Shown in pieces: positions 1-9,700 of a stretch of DNA of 64,000 nt. Made by a program: the position numbers and the translations under genes. The stretch is taken from NCBI RefSeq assembly GCF_000196235.1, contig NC_008541.1, positions 3,100,001 to 3,164,000 of the forward strand. Direction: 5' to 3'. How positions within the stretch are numbered: the stretch's first letter is position 1; each line of letters starts with the position of its first letter. This DNA comes from Arthrobacter sp. FB24 (lineage in GTDB: Bacteria > Actinomycetota > Actinomycetes > Actinomycetales > Micrococcaceae). Below the pieces are notes generated by a model. The model saw only the letters and a program-made list of their open reading frames with translations, was not told where the DNA came from and searched no databases.

Positions 1-668
1 GTGATTAGCAGGACGTCCTCAAAGTCGATGACGTTGCGGTCCGTTTTGACGTCCTCATAGGACTGGAACACCCGTGCCACAGCTGTCAGGTCGAACCCTC
101 CGGGGTTGCCGCGGTCCTGCGCGTTCTCGAGGTAGTTCGCCGGCGTCAGCATGGACACCTTGGCCCACTCGATCTCGGAGGCGAGGTCCCTGATGGATGC
201 ACGGTCCGTGCTGAGCCGGAGTCGGCGGGCGGCCTCGGCGATCATCTGTGCCTTGTGGTCGAGGAGATTCGGCAGCGCCCCGCCGACGGCCTGCGGCCAG
301 AAGAATTGCAACTGCCTCAGCGCGGCAGCGTGGAACGTCCTCGCCTGGACGTTGCCCACCCCGAGATCCCGGAGCCGGCTCCGCATCTCCGCCGCTGCGC
401 GCGCAGTAAATGTCACGGCCAACAGCCGCTGCGGGCTGTAGACGCCTGAGTGCACGCCATAGGCGATGCGGTGGGTGATGGCGCGCGTCTTTCCGGTGCC
501 GGCACCCGCGAGCACGCAGAGGGGTCCGTTCAGCGTGCTCGCAACCTCCCGCTGCTCGTCGTCCAAACCGCCGAGAATGCGCTCTTCCAAGGACCGGGTG
601 TCCAGCAGGGCGGGATCGGGTGACGCGCCGTCGCCCGGCAGGGTGCGTTCAAAATTGTCAGTTGTCAC
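1..668 (-). CDS. uvrD2: UvrD2-type SF1A DNA helicase, N-terminal part (cut by window edge)
   Basis: About 222 codons read from a GTG at 668 and run off the left window edge. The protein shows a Walker A GAGTGKT near residues 55-61, motif Ia around AVTFTARAAAEM, and an IDFEDVLL segment like UvrD/Rep helicases. It would unwind DNA 3'-5' using ATP in repair. I call UvrD2 because nudC and an AdnAB pair follow, the order I recall for mycobacterial uvrD2. The C-terminal HRDC or zinc region cannot be seen. The start is uncertain: no strong ribosome binding site lies before GTG 668, and the frame stays open a little further upstream. Confidence 0.85.
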   Translation of the reverse strand, partial: MTTDNFERTLPGDGASPDPALLDTRSLEERILGGLDDEQREVASTLNGPLCVLAGAGTGKTRAITHRIAYGVHSGVYSPQRLLAVTFTARAAAEMRSRLRDLGVGNVQARTFHAAALRQLQFFWPQAVGGALPNLLDHKAQMIAEAARRLRLSTDRASIRDLASEIEWAKVSMLTPANYLENAQDRGNPGGFDLTAVARVFQSYEDVKTDRNVIDFEDVLLI

Positions 669-738
669 TTGGTGCTCATGTCGATTGGTGCTCGGTGGAT
701 CAGTTCTGTCAGTCGGAGGTCCGCAGTGCGTGGTGAAG

Positions 739-1815
739 TCATTCGTCGGCCGGGCGGTCCTGGATGACGCCGCCGTACCAGTGCTCAATCAGGGAACGGG
801 CGATGGACAGTCGGCTGGAAATAACGATCTCCCCGCTCAACACAGCGGCCTGGAGTTCCTCGCGGCTGAACCAGCGCGCCCGGGTGACCTCCACGCCGTC
901 GGGCGTTGCCTCCGTATCCAGGGTCCTGGCCGTGAAACCCAGCATCAGCGAGGCGGGAAACGGCCAGGACTGGGAACCGAGATACTGGGTGGCCGTAATC
1001 CGAACACCAACTTCCTCCTGGATTTCGCGGACGACCGCCTGTTCCAGTGACTCGCCCGGCTCCACGAATCCGGCCAGGGTGGAATAGTTTTTCGCATCCA
1101 GTGGTCCGCCGCCGCCCAGCAGGAGCCTGTCATCCGGGCCGACCACCGTCACGATAATCGCGGGGTCCGTCCGGGGGTAGTGTTCGGAGTTGTCGACAGG
1201 ACAGCGGCGGACCCATCCCCCTGCTTCCACGACCGTCGGGGCACCGCACCGCGGGCAATGAACGTGCGTGGCATGCCAGTTGGCGATGGCACTGGCTTCG
1301 ATGAACAGGGCGGTGTCGGTGGCGTTCAGGCGGGCCGCCACGTCCCGGAACCCCGTCCACACGGCGTCCGACGGGATTCCGGCGATGCCGCGTTCGAACT
1401 GTTCCGCCCGGACCTCGAACGGCTCCGGCAGGACAAAAAGGACGATTTCCGTACCTTCGTCCAGGTGTGAGCCGGCGAGGGCGGAACCGAGGTAGATGGT
1501 CATCGACGGCGGTGTTCCGGCTTCGCCCAAGCTCTCCGCGAGCCCGGCGGCGTCCGTCAGCAGGAGGCTGTCGCCACGGACCAATGCCTGTCGGTGCGAG
1601 AGGACCATGGCCAGCGCCCGTCCTGAACCGACCACGGAGTCAACCATGCCCGGTTTCATCCGGGCGCCCGATCCCCTGTCAATAAGGGCCGGACGGACCG
1701 GAAGGACTGTGTCCATAAGGTGGTTCGCCGGGAGCCGCGTCAATGGCGGCGTGCTGCCCCGGGACGCATTTTCTGTTAACTGGTTTTTGGATGCCGGGGA
1801 CTCCGCAAGACTCAT
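739..1815 (-). CDS. nudC: NAD(+) diphosphatase / NADH pyrophosphatase, Nudix family
   Basis: A 358-residue NudC-type hydrolase that splits NAD(H) to NMN(H) and AMP and, in this family, can remove NAD caps from RNA. A zinc-ribbon-like segment has CPRC near residues 187-190 and a further Cys near 205. The fourth usual Cys is absent (RCPVDNSEHYPR instead of a CxxC). The Nudix box lies near residues 249-271 with GFVEPGE and REIQEEVG, all key Glu residues kept. It lies 70 bp downstream of the uvrD2 start on the same strand. A TACGGT hexamer seven bases before the ATG suggests a leaderless mRNA. Confidence 0.93.
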   Translation of the reverse strand: MSLAESPASKNQLTENASRGSTPPLTRLPANHLMDTVLPVRPALIDRGSGARMKPGMVDSVVGSGRALAMVLSHRQALVRGDSLLLTDAAGLAESLGEAGTPPSMTIYLGSALAGSHLDEGTEIVLFVLPEPFEVRAEQFERGIAGIPSDAVWTGFRDVAARLNATDTALFIEASAIANWHATHVHCPRCGAPTVVEAGGWVRRCPVDNSEHYPRTDPAIIVTVVGPDDRLLLGGGGPLDAKNYSTLAGFVEPGESLEQAVVREIQEEVGVRITATQYLGSQSWPFPASLMLGFTARTLDTEATPDGVEVTRARWFSREELQAAVLSGEIVISSRLSIARSLIEHWYGGVIQDRPADE

Positions 1816-1821
1816 GTACCC

Positions 1822-1827
1822 ACCGTA
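1822..1827 (-). promoter_or_regulatory. -10 hexamer TACGGT for leaderless nudC
   Basis: TAnnnT hexamer whose last base is seven positions before the nudC ATG at 1815, so the start codon would be the first transcribed base. No good -35 is visible. Confidence 0.5.
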
Positions 1828-1967
1828 CTGACTCCGGCTGACAATTGATATTTGCTCCGGGCGCTACAGCCGCGCGGGGAAGCGTTCCACGTGCTGCCTT
1901 GGCAAGGGAAATCGTCACGATCTGGAGACTCGCCGTAGTACATCGCCATGTTGGGCGCCAGTCAATC

Positions 1968-1973
1968 TACCGT
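1968..1973 (+). promoter_or_regulatory. -10 hexamer TACCGT for leaderless phosphotransferase gene
   Basis: Hexamer ends seven bases before GTG 1980, the same geometry as at nudC. It supports GTG 1980 as the start over the longer open frame from 1845. Confidence 0.5.
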
Positions 1974-1979
1974 GGATGG

Positions 1980-3185
1980 GTGAGAAGAAAACCGATCGAA
2001 CTGGCAGCTGTAGCAACCGCGGCAGTCCCCGGACTGACGCCCACCGCCGTGAGTTCCGCCCCCGACGATCCGGCGGACTTCGATTCGGCACTTCTCCTGG
2101 ATTCCGAAGGGAAGCAGTGGCGGGTACGCTCACCGCGCCACGCGGAGGCCAGCGCCCGGCTGGAAACGGAGTTCATGGTCCTCCGCGCGTTCGCCCCGGG
2201 AATCAGGGCCGAGCTGCCCTTCCTGATGCCCACGGTGGCAGGGACCGTCCGGCAGGGCGCGCTGAGCACGTTTGTATACTCGCATCTGGCTGGCACCACC
2301 CGCAGCGTGGAAGAGCTGACTGCGGGACCGGAAGGCCTCGCCCGGGAAGTGGGCGCGGCACTGGCTGCGATACATGACCTTCCCCGGACCCTGGTCAGCA
2401 ACGCCGACCTCCCCAGCTACACCCCCAACGAGTTCAGGCAGCGCAGGCTCAATGAACTCGACCAGGCCGCAACCACGGGGAAGATCCCTCCCGTGCTGCT
2501 GCGCCGCTGGGAGCACGCCTTGGAGGATGTGTCCCTATGGCGGTTCAATCCCTGCGTGGTCCATGGCGACCTGCACGAAGACAACATCCTGGTTGAGGGC
2601 CAGCGCGTGACGGCTGTGACCGGGTGGACAGATTTGCGCATCGGCGATCCCGCCGACGACATGGCGTGGCTGGTGGCCTCCAATGAACAGGGTTTTGTCG
2701 ACGCCGTGTTGCGCCATTACACATCGAGCCGCAGGGATGCACCCGATGCCCACCTGCTGCGCCGGGCGGCGCTCTCTGCCGAGTTCGCGCTCGCCCAGTA
2801 CCTGGTCAAGGGGCTGGCCGCCGGGGACCAGTCCATGATCGGCGAAGCCGAGGAAATGCTGGCGTCGCTGGCCGCGGACATCGCTGAGCACGGCGGTCAG
2901 CCCATCAGCGTGGAACCGTTGCCGCAGTCCGTCCCGGCCGTGCAGGTGGAACCTGTGCCGCTGGACGAACCGTCAACGGCCGCCGCCATGCCCGCCGTGC
3001 ACGTGGCACCCATCCCGGTCGAACAGTCCGCCGAACCCGATGCCCCGGCATCGGGACCAGCACCAGCGGACAGCGACTCCGGCCGGGCTGCTGACGGGCC
3101 GGGAGAAACAGCTCCCCCGGCCCCGCCTGCAGCAGACGACACGTCCACCGCTGCCCTCAAGATTGTGGACGCGAAGTCCCACTAG
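1980..3185 (+). CDS. APH-fold (aminoglycoside/macrolide phosphotransferase-like) protein, possibly atypical kinase
   Basis: A 401-residue protein of the protein-kinase-like APH superfamily. The catalytic loop HGDLHEDN is near residues 195-202. The following metal site, usually IDW or IDF, reads TGWTDLRIGDPADD, so the DFG-equivalent Asp is replaced by Gly. After about residue 300 the protein becomes a low-complexity Pro/Ala/Glu tail. The GTG start was chosen because recognisable sequence (RRKPIELAA) begins there and a -10 hexamer is correctly placed; the ATG at 1845 would lie upstream of that promoter. The last 29 bp overlap the 3' end of adnB on the other strand. The substrate is unknown; I would not infer antibiotic resistance from the fold. 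Confidence 0.8.
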   Translation: MRRKPIELAAVATAAVPGLTPTAVSSAPDDPADFDSALLLDSEGKQWRVRSPRHAEASARLETEFMVLRAFAPGIRAELPFLMPTVAGTVRQGALSTFVYSHLAGTTRSVEELTAGPEGLAREVGAALAAIHDLPRTLVSNADLPSYTPNEFRQRRLNELDQAATTGKIPPVLLRRWEHALEDVSLWRFNPCVVHGDLHEDNILVEGQRVTAVTGWTDLRIGDPADDMAWLVASNEQGFVDAVLRHYTSSRRDAPDAHLLRRAALSAEFALAQYLVKGLAAGDQSMIGEAEEMLASLAADIAEHGGQPISVEPLPQSVPAVQVEPVPLDEPSTAAAMPAVHVAPIPVEQSAEPDAPASGPAPADSDSGRAADGPGETAPPAPPAADDTSTAALKIVDAKSH

Positions 3186-6100
3186 CGGGGCCGGAGGCGT
3201 TGAGCAGGGCTGTCGTTCCGCCGAGGGCAGCCGTAACGATGTCCTCGAGCTGCTCGGCTGTGCCAAGGTCGTGGGGGCGCACCACCTGGTTTTCCCCCAC
3301 GTAGTAGAACGCTGCCCGGACACTGTCGAGCGGAACTCCCTTGAGCCGCGCCCAGGCAAGACGATAGACGGCCAGCTGGACAGCCTTCACCTTCAACTGT
3401 CCCGCGGCCGGGCGTCGGCCCGTCTTCCAGTCCACCAGGTCCCAGCCGCCGTCGGCGTCCCGGAACACGGCATCGATCCGGCCACGCACCACAACCTCCC
3501 CTATGCGCGTCTCCACCGGAACCTCCACATGGGCGGGAGCACGGTGCGCCCACTCCGAATTCCTGAATGTTTCCACCATGGAATCCAGCCCGTAGGCCTC
3601 GTCAATGTGGCTGTCCGAACCGGGGGCCTCATCCAGCTCCAACATGCCCGCCTTACCGAAGTGCTCTTCCACCCAGGCGTGGAAAGCCGTTCCTTTACGG
3701 GCGGACATCCCCGGTTCCCTGGGAACCGGCCGCCGCAGCCGCGCAAGCACTGCTGCAGGATCGTCACCGAGATCCACGAACGTTGACGCGGAAATGTGGC
3801 CCGGCAGGTGGACGTCCTGCACGGTGGCCCTGCGATGGCGGCGCTCCAACAACAGGTCAGCTTCCTTCGCCCAGTTGGCCGCGAAGCTCCGGAGCTGCCG
3901 GGGCCCCTCCCCTGCGTCCGAATCCGCCGCCGGCTCCGTATCGGGGCCAGCGGCCAAGGCTTCGCGGACCCGCCCGGCGGCTGCCTCCATCGCTGCCCGC
4001 CGTCCCGGAACCAGCCTGAGCCTGGCACCGGTGCGCGGATCGGCCGGTCCTTCCAACGGGTCATACGGCCAGTGGGCCAGTTCGAGGTCCTGGGTCAACG
4101 GACTTTCTGCCGGCACTAATGATTCCTCCACCGATGCGGCATGCACGACGGCGGCGGTCCCGGCCGCCGCTTCCGTCCGCCCGCGGGTGCTGCCCTCCGC
4201 CGCCACGGTTTCGGCTTCACCTGCCCCGATCCCTGCAAGGGGCGCCAGCTCCGAGAGGAATGGCGACATCTCCGCCATACCGGCCCGGGAACCGACCCAG
4301 GCCGCGCTCGAAACCCACAGCACGAACTTAGCCCGGGTGTACGCCACGTAGGCGAGCCTGCGTTCTTCGGCCTCTCCGTGCGCCTGGACGTCGGCTTTGA
4401 AGTTCTTTTCGGCGTCCAGCCAGCCCTTTTGATCCGGCTGGTCCGTGTCCCACTGGGGCAGGTCGGCACGGTCTCCCCGCAACGGCCAGGGCAAGGCAGC
4501 GCTTCCGCTGCTCCACCGCGAATCCCGGCTGCTCGGAAACGCTCCGGCGTTCAGGCCGGGAACGAACACAACGTCCCACTCCAGGCCCTTTGACGCGTGC
4601 ACCGTCAGCAGCTGCACCGCTTCGTGGTTGACCTCCGGGGCCGCGACGTCCAGCCCGCCCTCTTCCGTTGCCGCTGCTTCCAGCCAGGCCAGGAACGCGA
4701 GGACATCGACGCGGTGCGAGGTGTGGAGGAATCCTGCCGCGGCATCGTGGAATGCGTCCAGGTTTCGCCGGGCCTGGTGGATGCTGACGCCGGGGCGGGC
4801 CGCCACCTCGATGTCGAGGAGCATGGCCCGTTCCACTTCGCCCAGAAGCGTCGTGAGGTCATCGCCCATAAATCCGCGGAGCTGCCGGAGTTCGGCCGAC
4901 AAGGCATGCAGCCGGTCGAGGGCTGCAGGGCTCAGCGTCCGGCCGTGGGCCGAGGTCCATCCTTCCCGCGGCAGCCAGTCCAAGGCTTCCACAAGGCTCG
5001 GCGAATCGGTGATGTCGCTCTCGATCACCGCGGCGTCCGGATCGTCAGCTTCATCTGCGTCCGTCCGCGGATTCCCCCGGCGGCGCGCGAGGAATGATGA
5101 CCAGTCCCGGAATGCCATGAGGTCAGCCGGGCCAATGCGCCAGCGCGCTCCGGCCAGAAGCCGCATGAGGCTATCCGAACGTCCCGGATCCGCGAGTACT
5201 CGCAGCGTGGCGACCAGATCCACGATCTCCGGGGTGTCCAAGAGGCCACCGAGGCCCACGATTTCGTAGGGGATCCCGCGCAGCTCGAACTCACGCCGGA
5301 CGCATTCCATCTGTGCGCGGCGCCTGCACAGGACCGCCATCGCAGGAGCTACGCGGTCGGCGCCGACGGGTTCCTCGAAATCTGTGAGGCGGTAGCGCAG
5401 GACATCCGCTGCGATGGCCCTGGCCTCATCCTCATCCGTCGCAAAGCGTCCGATGACAACCTTCCCCTCGGCCGCAGCCGGACTGGGCTGCAGCGGCGGG
5501 ACCTCCACGGAACCCGCCGACTGCCGCTCCCCCGCCGGGCCGGCTTGCAGCGCGGCGGCGCTAAGGGGCGCCGAAATAACGTTGGCCGCGGAAAGGATGT
5601 TGCGCCCGTTACGCCACGCGGTTGTCAGGTAGGAGGTGGGTGCCACGGCAAACGAATCGCCGGCCAGGGCAGGGAACTCCCGAACAAAATGGAAGAGCTG
5701 GCCGGCAGACGCCCCCCGGAACCCGTAGATCGACTGGTTGGGGTCGCCCACGGCTGTCACGGCGTGGCCGCCGCCGAATAGCCTGGAAAACAGCACTAGC
5801 TGGGCATGCGAGGTGTCCTGGAATTCGTCGAGCAGCACCACTTTGAACCGCTGGCGTTCCACTTCGGCGGCCAGCGGAATCTCACTGGCGACCCGCGCGG
5901 CGAGCGCCACCAGGTCACCAAAATCCAACGCCCCGCGGACCCGCTTCGCGTCAGCATACCTGCCCACCATTTCGGCGACGCTCGCCCTGGTGCGCAGCAT
6001 GGCGCCGAGTTCTCCGGCAGCCTGTGTCGGGTTCTTTTTGGCCCCGGCCACGTAGGGCAGGCCTTCAAATTCCGCGACCCGCTCCATCAGCCATTCCTGC

Positions 6101-6708
6101 ACCTCGGCCGGATCGCGCAGGTGTTCGGCACACTCGCCCGCGAGCTGGATGACGGCTTTGACGAGCGTCGATTTGGCAGCACGGAAATGTTCGTATTCGC
6201 CGTCGAAAGCCTCAACAACTTCGCTAGCCAGCTGCCAGGCCTGCGCCCCGCCCAGGAGGACAACATCACGTTCGACACCGAGCCGGAGCCCGTAGTCGGA
6301 CACGATGCCGCTGGCGTAGGAGTGGTACGTGGAAACTTTAGGTTCCAGGGCATCCTCGCTGAGCAGGCCCTCGGGAAATATCCTGTGGCCGGTGTCCTCC
6401 GCCGCAATCCGTTGCAGGGCCGAGAGCTTGGATCGGATCCGGCTGGCCAGTTCCCCGGCCGCCTTGCGCGTAAACGTCACGCCCAGGACTTCTTCCGGCC
6501 GGACCCAGCCGTTGGCAACAAGCCACACCACACGATCCGCCATGGTGGCGGTCTTGCCGGACCCGGCACCGGCAATAACCAGCCGCGGGGTGAGCGGCGA
6601 GGAAATGATGGCGGACTGCTCAGCGGTGGGGCTGTTGCGTTCGCCCAGCATGGCAGTCAGCTCTTCCGGGGAAAACCGGGCGGGCGGGACGTCGGGTGGC
6701 GTAGTCAT
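3157..6708 (-). CDS. adnB: AdnB-like UvrD-family helicase-nuclease
   Basis: A 1183-residue SF1A helicase fused to a C-terminal RecB-type nuclease. Walker A AGAGSGKT lies at residues 46-53 and DEFQD near 295-299. Further motifs are GDPNQSIYGFRGA, VHASKGLEWDVVF and YVAYTRAK. The nuclease core GRIDAVFRD...LVDWKTG is near the end, with the D and DxK ligands intact. With the adjacent AdnA it would form a dimeric motor-nuclease resecting double-strand breaks, the actinobacterial counterpart of RecBCD/AddAB. Its ATG overlaps the adnA stop by four bases (ATGA), so translation is probably coupled. Subunit naming rests on gene order and the intact helicase motifs. Confidence 0.88.
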   Translation of the reverse strand: MTTPPDVPPARFSPEELTAMLGERNSPTAEQSAIISSPLTPRLVIAGAGSGKTATMADRVVWLVANGWVRPEEVLGVTFTRKAAGELASRIRSKLSALQRIAAEDTGHRIFPEGLLSEDALEPKVSTYHSYASGIVSDYGLRLGVERDVVLLGGAQAWQLASEVVEAFDGEYEHFRAAKSTLVKAVIQLAGECAEHLRDPAEVQEWLMERVAEFEGLPYVAGAKKNPTQAAGELGAMLRTRASVAEMVGRYADAKRVRGALDFGDLVALAARVASEIPLAAEVERQRFKVVLLDEFQDTSHAQLVLFSRLFGGGHAVTAVGDPNQSIYGFRGASAGQLFHFVREFPALAGDSFAVAPTSYLTTAWRNGRNILSAANVISAPLSAAALQAGPAGERQSAGSVEVPPLQPSPAAAEGKVVIGRFATDEDEARAIAADVLRYRLTDFEEPVGADRVAPAMAVLCRRRAQMECVRREFELRGIPYEIVGLGGLLDTPEIVDLVATLRVLADPGRSDSLMRLLAGARWRIGPADLMAFRDWSSFLARRRGNPRTDADEADDPDAAVIESDITDSPSLVEALDWLPREGWTSAHGRTLSPAALDRLHALSAELRQLRGFMGDDLTTLLGEVERAMLLDIEVAARPGVSIHQARRNLDAFHDAAAGFLHTSHRVDVLAFLAWLEAAATEEGGLDVAAPEVNHEAVQLLTVHASKGLEWDVVFVPGLNAGAFPSSRDSRWSSGSAALPWPLRGDRADLPQWDTDQPDQKGWLDAEKNFKADVQAHGEAEERRLAYVAYTRAKFVLWVSSAAWVGSRAGMAEMSPFLSELAPLAGIGAGEAETVAAEGSTRGRTEAAAGTAAVVHAASVEESLVPAESPLTQDLELAHWPYDPLEGPADPRTGARLRLVPGRRAAMEAAAGRVREALAAGPDTEPAADSDAGEGPRQLRSFAANWAKEADLLLERRHRRATVQDVHLPGHISASTFVDLGDDPAAVLARLRRPVPREPGMSARKGTAFHAWVEEHFGKAGMLELDEAPGSDSHIDEAYGLDSMVETFRNSEWAHRAPAHVEVPVETRIGEVVVRGRIDAVFRDADGGWDLVDWKTGRRPAAGQLKVKAVQLAVYRLAWARLKGVPLDSVRAAFYYVGENQVVRPHDLGTAEQLEDIVTAALGGTTALLNASGPASGTSRPQS

Positions 6709-9700
6709 TCAGTAACCTGCTTTCCGCGCGGACAGAGAGGACAGACCTCCGGCAGCCGGCAGCCATGGCCGCCGTGACCAGATTTTGCCGGATCGTGGCG
6801 CGCCTCGAAGACACTGCCGGACATGAGCCGTGCGGCATCGTTCACCATGTCGAGTGCCCAGTTGTTGTCGGAGCCGTCCAGCGGCTCCTGGACCTGGATG
6901 CCCGGGCTTTTACTGCTCGTGCCAAGCTGGGCAAGGACAGCGCCACCCGGCTGACTATCGCCGGACTGAAGGTCACCTTCCGCCGTGCCGGGTTCGGTGA
7001 ACCCCCCGGCCACTACCGCGGCCTGGTAAGCACCCAGCTGGGGATGGCGGGCCAGGTCTGCCTTCGACGGCTGGCGTTTGCCCGTTTTGAGGTCCACGAT
7101 CACCAGGCGTCCTTCGGCATCGATCTCCAGGCGGTCCACCTGACCGCGGAGTACCGCGGATCTGACCTCGGGCTCAGCATCGGTTGCCGCAGGTACCAAG
7201 GTTTCCGGCTGCGGGATGTCCACGATGTCTGGCAGTTTCACTTCGAAGTCCCGCTCGACGCCGACAAGGCTCCTGCCTTCGCTGCGCATGACCAGGACGT
7301 ACTGGGCGAGCTTCCGGACCATTCCCTCGGCACGCTGGAAATCCAGCTTGCCTTCCCAGTTATCCTTCATGCCGAGGGCCGGCCACCGCCGGACCAGTTC
7401 CACGAGGTATTCCGAGCCCGAAGCGTCCGGGAGATCCTGTGCGATGGCGTGGACCAGTGTTCCCAGACTCCTGGCGAAGTCGGTGGCTGCTTCACCACCG
7501 ACAGCCTGGATGAACCAGTCAAGGGGCGACTTTTGGACGGATTCCACCTTGGACGGCGAAACGAACACTGTTCCTCCGGGCGGAACGATCCGTTCCTCCG
7601 AAGACAGGGCAGCGAGGCCCCACCAGGAATCGGGATGGGCGCCGGGAACGGAAGGCTCGGCAGCGGCGAGCCTTGCCAGGACCCTGGCTGCTTCGACGGA
7701 TTCAGCGGCAAACCTCCCGTCAAGCTGCGCGTGCTGCCGAAGTTCGGCCACGAGGGCGCGGAGGGTCATGGGACGTTCCACCGGGGTGAAGGTCCGCCGG
7801 TCCTGCCCGGGATGCAGCGGTGCGACGTAGTCGAGGAAGGAGGAGGGCTGTTCGTCCTCTGACGACACGGCGGTGCAGATTAGCAGTTCGCGGGCACGGG
7901 ACACCGCTGTGGAAAAGCTGCGGAGTTCGTCGTACCGGATTTCCCGCAACCTACTGATTGGCCCGAGTTGCAGGGCGTGGTCCACCCCGTGCTCCACGGC
8001 GTCGGCGAACAGCGTGCTGCCCAGGAGTTCTCCCCGGAGCCTGGTGTTGGGCCACACTCCTTCCTGCAGGCCGGCGATGATGACCACAGGCCATTCACGT
8101 CCGGCGGCACTCGCCGGCGTCATGAGTTCAACGGCATCCTCCAGCTGCGCGCGCGCCGCCAGGGTGTCCATGGGCAGCTCCTGGCTGAGCAGGTACTCAA
8201 GGAACTGGTCCGGCCCTGACCCCGGCAACTGGTCAACATAGCGTTCGGCTGTGTGGAACAGGGCCATCATGGCGTCCAGGTCGCGGTCTGCCCGCGCCCC
8301 CGCCGCTCCGCCGGCCAGTGCCGCGTCAGTCCAGCGTGCGGCAAGCCCGGTGGAGTTCCACAATGCCCAAAGCACCGTCTCCGCGTTTGCCCCCGGTGCC
8401 CGGGCCGCCTCCCGGCCGGCCTCGATCATCCGCGCCACACGCCTCGCGGAGCGGCCCTCGATACCTGTGGTGGCCAAGGCGCCCGGTTCAAGCAGCGACT
8501 CGACCAGCAACGCATCACTGGTGCGGCCACCGCCGCCGAGGATCTCCTCGCGGCGCAGCGACTGGCGCAGCCGGCGCAGCTCGATGGAGGTCGCTCCGCC
8601 GATCCGGGATGTCAGCAGTGCCACTGCCGCTTCCGGGGTCAGCACCGCGGGATCCAGCGCCACAGCATAGGCATCAAGCAGGGGGCGGACCGCCACTTCG
8701 TCCCGGACGGCGGACTCCGCTACAGGAACGCGGACGGGAATGCCGTGGCCGGCCAAGTGCCGTTGCAGCTGGTTCAGCTGCCCGCCGTTACGCACGATCA
8801 CCGCGATGTCGCCGAGCTCACGACGGTCGTTCAGGTGCGCGTCCAGGATGCGCTGGGCTACGTAGCGCAGCTCTTGGACCGGCGACGGAAGGATATGGCC
8901 CTCGACTCCGCCGCATGCCGGGACCGCGCCGGACTCGGGACGGTTGGATGGCGGTTCGGCGCTCTCCAACCTGCGCGCCGACTGGCTGCCTGCCCGTTGG
9001 GAGATCCGTCCCGCCACCGAAAGCCAGGCCTGGGCGACGGCGGGAGTATGGCGGTGCGTACGCCAGAGCGGGCGCTCCAGGGCAGTACCCGGTGCGGCGG
9101 CATCCCGGGGGCTGCGTCCGGTTGCGTCCGCTGGAGCCAGCAGGTGGGGCAACTCAGCTGTGAGGTCAGGGCGGGCGCCGCGGAAACCTTGGACGACAGT
9201 GTCCGGGGAGAATGCCACGTAGGCGTCCTTGCCTGCCGCGATATCCGCCAACAGTTCGAATACCGCCGGGTTGGCTTCCTGGATGTCGTCCACCAGGATC
9301 AGCTGGAGGCGTTCCCGCTCGGCGGCCAGGAATTCGGGGGCGTCCTGGAAGATCTGGCGGGCCGCCGTGATGATTCCGGCGGGGTCGAATGCCTCCGGCA
9401 TCCGCAGGTCCAGGACGTCGCGGTACTCGGCGTACAGTGCGGCCGCAGCGATCCAGTCGGGACGGTTGCACTGCTGGGCCAAAGCCACCAGGTCGGCGGG
9501 CGTCCGGCCGGATTCGATGATCCGGTCAAAGAGCTGGCGTACTTCCTGACGGAAACCACGGGTTTCCAGAGCGGCACCGAGATCGTCCGGCCACGGCAGC
9601 TCAAGGCCCGGCAGGGTGTGTCCTTCCAACAGTTCCTTGATAATTAGGTCCTGCTCGGGTCCGGACAGCAGACGTGGCGGCCGCGGCAGCGGGAGGATGC

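Noticed and set aside
1980..3185. Macrolide or aminoglycoside resistance gene
   Set aside because: Fold similarity only; the DFG-like Asp is missing and the context is DNA repair.
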